Shown here piece after piece: positions 1-64,000 of a stretch of 64,000 nucleotides of DNA. The position numbers and the translations under genes are program-made. Source of the stretch: Lucifuga dentata (lineage: Eukaryota > Chordata > Actinopteri > Ophidiiformes > Bythitidae); NCBI GenBank assembly GCA_014773175.1, contig VXCM01002169.1:1-64000 (forward strand), read 5' to 3'. Position 1 is the first letter of the stretch, and each line of letters starts with the position of its first letter. The notes under the pieces were generated by a model. The model was not told where the DNA came from, made no database searches, and worked only from the letters and a program-made list of their open reading frames with translations.

Positions 1-146
1 GAAAGATTAAGAGATTTTGCAAAACATCAGGAAAGCTGAAATACGGTTTTATCCTTTGGGAAATGGCTGCCAGTAAACGTACGTGTATGAAAATGAAGTA
101 TATTAGGCTCAAACACAGGTGAAAAAATGGGTTGTATGGTCCTTTA
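1..146 (-). mobile_element. TTAA-family MITE, terminal arm (partial)
   Basis: The window opens inside a copy of the MITE family that recurs through this locus. The visible part is one terminal arm. It carries the family signatures CTTTGGGAAATG, ATATTAGGCTCAAACA and the outer end TATGGTCCTTTAA. The other arm lies outside the window. The strand is nominal because the element is nearly palindromic. Confidence 0.75.
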
Positions 147-823
147 AACCGCTGTATGTATATGAGAAGACGTGAGATGGCAGGAGATAGTAAAGAGATA
201 ATCAGAGATCAACAGTACGGAGCTCTGTTGTGGTAACTGTTGCATCACTTGGTGCTGTTCTGAAAATGCTGCGTTCTTATATTAGGACTCAGAGGAATTT
301 GTCATCTAATGTGACTCTAGAGGCTGAATCTCTCTCTCTCTCTCCCTCTCTCTCTGTCATACACACATGCATACAAACACAGCCAAGCACACATTTTCCC
401 ACAATACACACAATACCACACATTGATCTGATCTGTCAGTTTTATCAACCAAAACAGGATTAAAGGACGTTTCCATCTATAACTATAAAGTCAATTGCAG
501 GCTATGATGATGATGCTTTGTTTGCTCTGAGATCAATAGCAATATGATGATGATGATGATGGCGATGATGGCAATGCTATTGTTATACTGGGACCACAAA
601 CGCGCAGTATTATGAAATGTAATTTACTGTAAAACTTTATAGTTATAGTTGTCATTGCAGATGTGAATAGACCATTATGCCAATATTATATATTTACATT
701 TATTAGCATATTCATACTATGTAAAATAGAGTACTGTCTGCATAAAGTCAAGATGTGAGGTTGTATTAATTTCTATTATGCTACTTCTAGTACCTTGTAT
801 TGGCCTCCTATTATACAACAGCA
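147..823. other. Upstream flank of cystm1, no gene seen
   Basis: AT-rich sequence with a short CT tract near 330-360 and ATG/GAT trinucleotide repeats around 543-575. Open frames here are short and of low complexity. The promoter or a non-coding first exon of cystm1 could lie here or before the window, but no convincing core promoter or splice donor is visible. Confidence 0.5.
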
Positions 824-1195
824 TTAAAGGACCACACCAGTGATTTTGCATGTTTAGATCTAATAAATATTACCCTGTACACGTTACATTACTGACAACC
901 ATTTTCCAAAATATAAAATTGCATTTTAGGTGTCCCGTTATTTTGCCAAATCCCCTAATTGATTTAAATAAACTTACCTTGACAAGAAATTGAATAGACT
1001 CAAGCACTCAAGCACATTTCAAGTCTCTACAAGTTGATTTTTTTCATATCATACTGAATAAACTGAAAGTAATGGCAGTCTGGAAGGTAGGAAAAACAAT
1101 TCTAAAATTTATCACTCCAGTAGTATATTTTGGGAAAGGGCTGTCAGTAACATAACGTGTATGTTTTGGACAAAACCATTGGTGTGGTCCTTTAA
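824..1195. mobile_element. TTAA-family MITE, short full copy
   Basis: Bounded on both sides by TTAA, with inverted ends AAAGGACCACACC and GGTGTGGTCCTTT. It lies about 100 bp upstream of the splice acceptor of the first visible cystm1 exon. It carries no open frame. Confidence 0.8.
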
Positions 1196-1294
1196 CATTA
1201 CTAAATTCATACATCTGTCATCTTAGTATTTCTTGACAAGCTCATTAAAATGAAACCAATATTTACCATCACTGCTGTTTTCTTTTTTTTTCAG

Positions 1295-1614
1295 GTAATT
1301 GTTAAACTCAAAGATGAATTTTGAGCAGCCCCCACCGTACCCAGGCCCTGGCCCCACCGCTCCCGGCTACCCAGCCCAGGGCCCGCCTCCACAGGGCTTT
1401 CCACCTCAGGGTTACCCTCCACAAGGTTACCCTGTTAACATGGAGCAGCCTAATCCAGCCTACCCCAACTACCCTCCTGGACAAATGGGTCCCGGAGGCC
1501 CTTATCCTGGCCCGGGACAGCCCCCTTATCAGGGATACCCTGGACAGCCCCAGTTTGGCTGGCAGGGGGGGCCACCTCCTGGGCCCATGTATGGAGAAGC
1601 TCCCAAAAACACAG
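1295..1614 (+). CDS. cystm1: cystm1 first visible exon (5'UTR end plus N-terminal repeats)
   Basis: The acceptor is the T-rich tract ending TTTTCAG at 1294. Nineteen untranslated bases precede the ATG at 1314. The exon encodes the Pro/Gly/Tyr-rich N-terminus and ends one base into a valine codon (ACA G|GTAGGT), which the next exon completes. Confidence 0.9.
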
Positions 1615-2822
1615 GTAGGTGACGACTGAGGAGACGATGTAGTGTCAGAACAGAATGTGGTTCGTTTGGTGTGTGAAGTGTGCTGCTGAGTAGCGAGAGC
1701 TGGCTGAGACGGTTAAAAAAAAAAAAAAAANGGTTAAAAAAAAAAAAAAAAGACTGTGGAAGACGGGATTAAAACGTGTGAAATAAAGCCAGGTCTCAGA
1801 TCTCAACAGAGCTACTCCAGCCTAATCTGCCGTACAAGCTATGAAACGATAAGCAGAGAGAGAATTTTCAAATATTCCAAATCAAAATGTAAAGAGAGAG
1901 AACATGATCAACACTTTTATGGAATAATGCAAACAGCGAGGTGTTCAAACTGAAGATAAATTCGCCTCTGATCAAAGAACGTCCTGCTGATGAAATGCGA
2001 CAAATCACCCTAATATTAAATATGAGCCAATCATTAACTATTCCATATCACTGCCTTATCATTACCAAAGTTTAGTACAATAAGTGGTCAGCTGGCTTCT
2101 CGTTATTGATTGAGCAGTCACCATGGTAACAAGCTCACCTCTGTCTTGACTCACTGCACCTGGCTGTTAAAAGCTGGATAAGTGTTTCCCTCTGCATGGA
2201 TGATTAATCACAAACAGCAGGAAAGGCAAACAGCCAGAGCTGCTGTTTGATTTGTTTTCGTGGAACACAGATGGAAAACCCCGCATGTAACATAATCTTC
2301 TCACATTGTACATGCAGTCGTATTGACTAAAGAGGAAATAAAGCAGCAACTTTGACTGCATTTTTTTAATAAAAGCGAGCGTGTGTCGTCCCCACAGCTC
2401 TCACTTCACCCCGATACCCTGAGCGGTGCTAACGCTACTCAGCTGTAATGCTGTCTGATCGCAGCTGTGGGCTGTTACGGCGTTACCACGGTGATGCGCT
2501 TCCCATGATGAACATAACGAGAGGACACGAGAGGCAGCATAGTTACACTCGAACTCACTGCTGAAGTCTTTACTGTGCAATTCAGAAAAGTATTGCAGTT
2601 TTTATGTCTTCTCACTAATTGCATTTTTAAAATTGTCACCCTTTCTTCCCCCCCTTCTCCCTCGCCACTTGTTTCTGCCTCCACCCGTCAACACGCCTCC
2701 CTTCTTTCCTCTCTGCAGTGTATGTGGTGGAGGACAGGAGACGAGATGACACAGGAGACACATGTCTGACTGCCTGCTGGACAGCTCTGTGTTGCTGCTG
2801 CCTCTGGGACATGCTGACATAA
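1314..2822 (+). CDS. cystm1: CYSTM1-like cysteine-rich transmembrane module protein
   Basis: A two-coding-exon gene for a small membrane-associated protein of the CYSTM family. Coding segments are 1314-1614 and 2719-2822; joined in phase they give 134 residues and a TAA stop. The start is the ATG at 1314, because an in-frame TTG further up is not a normal eukaryotic start. Residues 1-100 are rich in Pro, Gly, Tyr and Gln, with GYP/QGYP repeats. The C-terminus reads VYVVED, then an acidic/basic spacer, then the module TACWTALCCCCLWDML, which is the family's diagnostic palmitoylation-prone cysteine cluster. The first exon is preceded by a long pyrimidine tract and CAG at 1294 and ends CACAG|GTAGGT. 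The second follows CTCTGCAG. The match to vertebrate CYSTM1 at the C-terminus is essentially complete. Family function is poorly known; stress-related membrane roles have been suggested for plant and yeast CYSTM proteins. Confidence 0.93.
1615..2718 (+). other. cystm1 intron
   Basis: A 1.1-kb intron with GT...AG ends. It contains a single-N assembly gap at 1731 inside a poly-A run; a GGTTA-plus-A-run segment of about 20 bp is repeated on both sides of the gap. Otherwise it is non-coding, with no recognised element. Confidence 0.8.
2719..2822 (+). CDS. cystm1: cystm1 terminal coding exon (CYSTM module)
   Basis: Follows the acceptor CTCTGCAG. The frame begins TG TAT GTG GTG and ends with TAA at 2820-2822. 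It encodes the whole conserved cysteine-rich module including the CCCC cluster and the C-terminal DMLT. Confidence 0.93.
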
Positions 2823-3565
2823 CGCCGTTTCCCGTTCGCCCCTCCTGCCTGTGACTTCTGTGCCTCCAACCCAAACACCCCTGCCTCCATTTGCCTTAAA
2901 CCTTGCACTCCCTTGCTTCCACCTCTCCATTTCCTTCCCCGTTTCTCCTGCTTGTCTATAAAAAAAAAAAAAAACAATGATCAGTCCTACAGGAAGTCTT
3001 CTAGTATCCTTACTCTGCCTTGACCCTGTCCACAGGGCTCTTTGTAGCAGCTTGAAATTGAGCTTCAAAGCATACCGGGAATCTCAGGCTGTTCAGTGTA
3101 ATCTCACACGACACACAACACAGCAGCACATGCATACAAACAGACAGACAAGGTACACACACCATAACAAAAAAAAAAAAAANAAAAAAAAAAAAAACAA
3201 TGTTTGTCCATGCTCATTCAATCATACTCATTCATACATGAGCACATTCAGACACGCGTACATACTTGGATCTCAGGCTCATCAAGTGTGAGGCTCTTTG
3301 GCACTTTATGATCTTATTACCTCTGTAAGATATGACTCGTCCGTCTCCAAAACCTCCAGCTCCGCTTCCAGCTCTGCTCCTTCAATTCACAACATCAACC
3401 CCAACAGTCACCAAGACCCCAGCCGCTAGGAAGCTGCTAGAAAGCCGCACGGTCCTGTTAAGAAGCCGGCGCTTGAATTGTATCCCTTTTATCTGCACAG
3501 AAGCTGTTATTGCTGTTGTATGTCTTAAAGTGAATCATATGACAATAAATGGAATGCATTTTTAA
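2823..3565 (+). other. cystm1: cystm1 3'UTR
   Basis: Sequence after the cystm1 stop, to just past the AATAAA at 3544-3549. It holds A-runs (about 2960 and 3170-3197), the latter split by a single-N gap at 3183. Its length is inferred from the first good poly(A) signal; no cDNA evidence is available. Confidence 0.55.
3544..3549 (+). terminator. cystm1: cystm1 polyadenylation signal
   Basis: Canonical AATAAA in the context GACAATAAATGG, about 720 bp after the stop codon. Cleavage is expected 10-30 bp downstream. Confidence 0.6.
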
Positions 3566-4050
3566 AGATGCCATTGATTTATGTTTGATTACAGTTAATA
3601 GTCAATAGCCACAATGTTTTTTCAATGATCTTGATATATAAATTATTCAGCTATTATTTTTTAATACATTCCTTTCAGATAAACCTGAAAATATGAAAAA
3701 ATGTGTTAACTGCTCAACAGATTAAACCAAATGACTTTTGGATGCCTTTTTGCTTTAGATGAGAATGTTGCATTAAAATAATTTATTCCCTTGAAATAGA
3801 CCACATTGTGATTTGTGTTTCTTTGGGAATATGGCAGCATACGTGTCTGAGCGAGAGGCAGCAAGGAGAGCAGAGGGAAAAGATCAGCGCACCACGGCCG
3901 TTGGCAGATCCATGTGTCTATTTATAACATAGTGAGAGGTGACCCTGCTACTGCAAGATTCCATTTACAACATGATCGTCTGCCTCGTACACTACAGGCC
4001 AGAAGTCTGAGGCCCTCTCAGCTTTATCATGAGCAGACTAGCAAATTAAT
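3566..4050. other. Intergenic DNA, no feature recognised
   Basis: AT-rich intergenic sequence between the two convergent genes. No exon, RNA gene or clear repeat boundary is visible. Confidence 0.5.
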
Positions 4051-4530
4051 CCTGAAATGTTGTGGGAGAAGGCAGAATTGTTTTTCCTACCTTCCAGACC
4101 ACCATTGGTTTCAATTCAATTTGGTAATCTATTAAAATCAGTTGAACGTTATTGGGATAGGTAATCCTTCATTGCGAACAAGACATGTATTCAGGTTTTT
4201 TTTCAAAGTTTTGTAATTTTAGCGTTTAAGTGCAATAAAAAGCGCAGAGTGAATGTATGCCTCCACCAGGGAATATAGTCCCAAAAGAAGATCTGCGTTC
4301 ATTGAAAAATTTAAACAACTGTGACTTCATAAGGCTGCGTAACTATTAGCAGATAAAACATGGATTTTTAAAGTGGGTGTATCACTTGAATATTTGATTT
4401 TGAAAGATTAAGAGGTTTTGCAAAATATCAGGAAAGCTGAAATACAGTTTATCCTTTGGGAAATGACTGTCAGTAACCTAACATGAATGAAAAATATATT
4501 AAATGTAAAATGGATGGTATGGTCCTTTAA
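4050..4530 (-). mobile_element. TTAA-family MITE, 5'-truncated copy
   Basis: Family body with the landmarks GGGATAGGTAATCC, GGGAATATAGTCCC and GCGTAACTATTAGCAG, ending TGGTATGGTCCTTTAA at 4530. The other terminal arm is missing or unrecognisable, so the left boundary is approximate. Confidence 0.7.
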
Positions 4531-5591
4531 GCCATAGTGGCTACATAATATTTTTCTCATTTCCTGTGCAATAAATTGTAAAATAAGCAGTGTATTGATG
4601 ATTTTTTAAAACTCTGAGGTGGCCTCAAACTTCTGGCCTGTAGTGTATATTAACAGTATGGGATATACTGTAGAAAGGGAAAACTAGTGGTACTGCAGTA
4701 ACTTAACAGAATGTTTGAACTTATTGTAGCATAATTTTACACCAAACAGACAAGTAATAATTGCAACGTGTCACATACTGTCTTCCTGGGCTGCAGGCAC
4801 GTGATAGTGAATTCCTCTTGGTGGTGCATTCATGTGCCATGGTGAAGTTAGCCTAAGTGATTTTTGTTGCTTTGGGAGATGGCTGACAGTATTGTAATGT
4901 GGATTCTGGTAGTATTTATTTAGCTCAAACAAGTAAAAGCTGGTCATTTAAAAGTGTTGATGTCAAATCTGAACAATTCTGGCTCCTATATACTGCATGT
5001 GTGACCAAAGATGGCTGCTGTGTCTTTACTGGTTGAAGAGGAAAACTAAGTGGCATACCATGAAATCATCAATTTGAAGTTTTTCACTGTTATTTTTAAA
5101 GAATATATGGAAGTAAGTAAAATGTATTTACACTGTGAATCTAATGCATGATTAACAATGAAAGAAGCAACAAGCCTAGTTTTTAATCAATAGGCTTTCT
5201 TTTCTCATAGGGTCATAACAGCAGCTGCACTGATGTAACTAATAGTACTACCCACTCAAACCTATAATTTAACTTTTAAATTTTCCTTTAAGGAAATGTA
5301 AATGTAGAAACAATAAGTTCTTACTACATGACATACTATATGTTCTGTATTTACTTGTTTCACTACATTATTGGAAGATGATATAAGATATAAGATGCTT
5401 AGAACTAGTAAAATATTCAATCCCCACACACCAAAGTTTAATGACTACACATTACATTAAATGGAAATATTGTAGATATTATGCATTATGATACATGGGT
5501 ATCATTAGGAACATCAGGATATTCACTAGAATTTAAAGTAAAATTCTTTGGGTTTGAACACACAAGAAATGGACCCACCAGTGATTAGAGG
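4531..5591. other. Intergenic AT-rich DNA with a decayed MITE arm
   Basis: No coding potential. Around 4865-4952 is a decayed match to the MITE terminal arm (CTTTGGGAGATGGCTGACAG, then AGCTCAAACA and TGGTCATTTAA). The rest is unassigned. Confidence 0.4.
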
Positions 5592-6123
5592 TTAAAGGAC
5601 CATACCATTCATTTTGCATGTTTGAGCCTAATATATTAAATTTTCATAAATATTATGTTACTGACAATCATTTCCCAAAGGATAAAGCCATTTTTCCACT
5701 TTGCTGATATTTTGCAAAATCTTTTAATCTTTCAAAATCAAATATGCAAACGATACCTTAAAAATCAATGTTTCATCTGCTAATCGTTACGCAAAATTAT
5801 GAAGTCACGGTTGTTAAATTTTTCGATAAATGCAGGTCTTCTTTTGGGACTATATTCCCTGGTGGAGACATACATTCACTCTGCATTTTTTATTGTGCTT
5901 AAACGCTAAAATTATGAAACTTCTAATAAAAACCTGAATACACGTCTTGTTCATGATGATGGATTACCTATCCCAAGAACATTTCAAGTATCAANTTTTT
6001 TTTTTTTTTTTTAACTCACCGTTCCAGTAGTATGCTTTGGAAAATGATTATCAGTAACCTTGTGCACATGAAAATTGAATATATTAGACTCAAACATGCA
6101 AAATGGGTGGTATGGTCCTTTAA
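5592..6123. mobile_element. TTAA-family MITE, full copy
   Basis: Starts TTAAAGGACCATACC and ends GGTATGGTCCTTTAA, with TTAA at both edges. The inner arms are complementary over roughly 100 bp. A single-N gap at 5995 lies in a T-run. Confidence 0.85.
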
Positions 6124-6222
6124 TGATGGCTCTGTTCCATTTAGTTGTGTGAGTAAAGTCATGCCCGTGAGCAAGTCTGCACAATACCAGCACACCTAAA
6201 TAGAATGCAGCCATTATTAACA

Positions 6223-6725
6223 GTCTAGTTCAGTTATCCTCAAAGTCAGGACTCCGGTCCGGATCTGGACCGAACCACACTGGACTCAGCAAATTATACT
6301 TTTTATATGTATTATTTGTATTATTTGTAAGACATCGCTGCAACACGAGTCAAAATTCTCCGCTGAATGTCTGACTGCTCCACTATCTGTGTGAGAATGT
6401 CTACTCTGCTTTGGTTTGGTCCAATCACATCCAGCATCCCGTCATCTCCATGACAACGATGGGTTGACACCATTGAGAGTTGGCAGCACAGTTAGTTTTT
6501 TGTCAGCAACTCCTCCCCGCTCAACACCTTAAATTCCTGGTAAAAATTAGGATCCCAATCTGATCCTGGCTTGACTGAGTTTAATAAACGGACCTTTGTC
6601 TTACTGAAATTTTTTTTTTTGTGTACCTTTAAGNTGACTGAGTTTAATAAACGGACCTTTGTCTTACTGAAATTTTTTTTTTTGTGTACCTTTAAGATTT
6701 GTGTTTGAATACCCCTGGTTTAGTT
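6223..6725. mobile_element. hAT-like non-autonomous element with 8-bp target duplication
   Basis: The element spans about 6231-6717, with ends CAGTTATCCTCAAAGT and (reverse complement) CAGGGGTATTCAAACA. It is flanked by GTCTAGTT on the left and GTTTAGTT on the right, a 7/8-matching 8-bp target duplication as expected for hAT transposons. There is no transposase frame. An assembly duplication around N 6634 inflates its length by 63 bp. Confidence 0.6.
6572..6696. repeat. Assembly duplication across single-N gap (6634)
   Basis: The 62 bp at 6572-6633 is repeated exactly at 6635-6696 on the other side of one N. I read this as two unmerged overlapping contig ends, not a biological tandem repeat. 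Confidence 0.85.
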
Positions 6726-8524
6726 GCTCCCCTAGATGGCTGCTGCAAGAAAGGTGTATAATGGATTTTTTCTAATGAAAGTCTATGAATTTAACCATTT
6801 GCAGTTTTCAGACACAAAAAAAGGGAGATGAAAGTAGAAGTATACACGTTGCCCGGTTGAAGTAAACAATTATGTTTTATTGATAAGGTTCTCAGAAGAG
6901 TCTCGTCTCAGCGAATGTATCAGAATCTTCCTTTGATAATACTGATTTGGTACATTATGACATCCAGCACGAGTCTCTTCACAGTGAGAAGGATCCATTA
7001 CTGCTACTGCTGTTGGGAGCTAGGACAGTAATATCTCTGCTTCCAAACAAAAACAAACAGTCAAAAACAACAAACTGGGGATTGATATTGTCAATATGGA
7101 ATATTAGAGTGTCACAAAACTCTAGAGTAGTAAGACCAGCTAAAGATTTTGCACATTACAAGCCACTCCTCTTAGAAATATAAAACTTGATATTCTGAAC
7201 AATATTCTACTGTGCTGCATAAAGGTAGATCTATACACTGTACATCGAAATATATTTCGAAAAAACAGATTTCACAGTTTTAAAGACTTTATTTAAAGTA
7301 TAAACCGCTTTTAAAACACTTTATTACATAAATTATTCTTTTTGAGAGTGACTATTATTTGCCCTGACAGCAAACTGAAATGAATACAAAAACAAAATGA
7401 ACATTTCTTACATATTTTACAAAAGAAAATAAACTCATCCATTAATGTTCATTTTTGAATAGAACTGATGACTCGTTCATGATTGTCGTATAGTACTAAG
7501 AATAATAAATAAATTAAAAAAAAAAGAATAAAGTAAAATAAATACTAACTTAGCATGTTTTCTGGACTCTGTGAGTGGTGTGTTTCATCGTTCTGTACAG
7601 AAGTGCCTTGGTGAAAGTCTCACAATTCTACCGCGACTGAAACATACAAAACTACGGCATCTACAGTATACGCAACATCCTGAAGTTTAGTGTAGTCTGA
7701 CACATATGTAGTAACATGATTCTTCTCCCCATTTCAAAAGAAACAATGCTGTGTGATACCACTGTCCACAAATATAGCCATCATTTTTTATTGTGTTTTT
7801 TTTTTAAAAAGTTTATTGTCTGGTCCATTAACAACTTTTTTGATCAAAGATGCCGGTAGCTTGTGTGTTGCTTGGCTGGATGCTTGCTGCCTCAGCAGCA
7901 GAGGACAGGTTTATGGTGGGCAATGGGAGGCCTGAGACAGGGAGACAACTCATAATATCGGACGACATTTTATGTAGCTTGCAGTTGTCTGATGTCTGGT
8001 GATGTCTTGTTTTGATCTGTGGTTGTAATGGCTGTACTCTGGAGTGACTCTGCCTCCACTTTGGTCCCTTTGCCTTTAGTTTGTATTAGAGACAATCCTT
8101 CACTGCAGAAGCCAGCGCAGTACAACTCCACCATGTGGTCAGTAGCTGTCATAGCCGCTCTCAGTGTGACCCAAAAAATATGGGTGAAAATATCAATATC
8201 TTTTTTAAAAAGGGGAATCTTCTTATTTATTAAGCAACAGTTTTCAAAGTTCTTCAGTGCTTTTTCAGTTGTTCAAAGTTTTTTTTCAAAAAAAGGACAA
8301 TTTGACTAAATTTTTTTTTTTTTTTGCCTGTGGCAGTAAAATTAATAATCTTTTCAGATAAGCCATTCTTGTCAAAAGTCCCTGCAGCATTCCGCGAGTA
8401 ACCCCCCGTTCGTTGGTTAATTCTCCATGGGTTTTCAGAGGAGTAGGGGTGAGGAGGCTGGGTAGGAAAGGGATCAAGATTTAGAGAAATTAAAGAGGGA
8501 GAAAGGGAACGTTCAGGTGGGCTG
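6726..8524 (-). other. tenm2: tenm2 3' flank and probable 3'UTR
   Basis: AT-rich, with no credible open frame. The part nearest the stop codon is presumably 3'UTR. On the minus strand AATAAA-type signals occur at 8226-8231 and 7812-7817, with more near 7290. How far the transcript extends cannot be decided from sequence alone. Confidence 0.45.
8226..8231 (-). terminator. tenm2: Candidate tenm2 polyadenylation signal
   Basis: AATAAA on the minus strand about 295 bp after the tenm2 stop codon. It is the nearest canonical signal. Further signals downstream mean longer 3'UTRs are equally possible. Confidence 0.3.

Positions 8525-64000
<55,476 letters not shown>

Noticed and set aside
2602..3068. 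Minus-strand open frames opposite the cystm1 last exon
   Set aside because: Shadows of the cystm1 exon and its 3'UTR; no motif and the wrong strand for either gene.

Overview
The window is vertebrate, almost certainly teleost, genomic DNA. It has split genes with GT/AG introns, very abundant (CA)n and (GA)n microsatellites, teleost-style MITEs and LINE tails, and no operons. Only two genes are supported, and they converge tail to tail.

(1) A small plus-strand gene, cystm1, has coding exons at 1314-1614 and 2719-2822 and a 3'UTR to about 3565. It encodes a 134-residue proline/glycine/tyrosine-rich protein ending in the CYSTM cysteine-rich membrane module.

(2) From 64000 down to 8525 the minus strand carries nearly all of a teneurin, best assigned to teneurin-2 (tenm2). 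I could place 33 coding exons, two of them microexons. Every junction has GT/AG ends and a compatible phase, except one donor lost in an assembly gap. In protein order they encode: the end of the cytoplasmic domain (63761-63992), the juxtamembrane and transmembrane segment (55438-55676), the extracellular linker with a furin-type RERR site, eight EGF repeats (39460 down to 29696), the Cys-rich, transthyretin-like and FN-plug region (29238 to about 23853), the NHL beta-propeller (22609 to about 18296), the YD-repeat barrel, and the C-terminal ABD/TCAP region ending at the stop codon at 8525-8527. The placed exons sum to about 7.6 kb of coding sequence, roughly 2,540 residues. Teneurins are usually 2,700-2,800 residues, so only the N-terminal 200-250 residues should lie beyond the window. 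Teneurins are synaptic adhesion receptors that bind latrophilins and other teneurins.

Two microexons sit at the sites where vertebrate teneurins are alternatively spliced. A 21-bp exon in the NHL propeller (21849-21869) is clear. A 27-bp candidate between EGF7 and EGF8 (33625-33651) is new from this reading and is the most interesting coding observation.

The introns and flanks are dominated by a TTAA-flanked MITE family with long inverted arms (about 13 recognisable full or partial copies). One copy is a whole-element palindrome and one is interrupted by a second, TAA-flanked transposon. There is also a hAT-like element with an 8-bp target duplication, a TA-flanked mariner-like MITE, LINE tails and many microsatellites.

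The sequence has a systematic assembly flaw. All 20 gaps I found are single N bases. At nine of them the 62-67 bp on the left is repeated exactly on the right, so overlapping contig ends were not merged. This breaks one NHL exon (N at 21612), places decoy exon-edge copies beside two others, and a gap at 44092 removes a splice donor. No prokaryotic system, CRISPR array, tRNA or rRNA was found.
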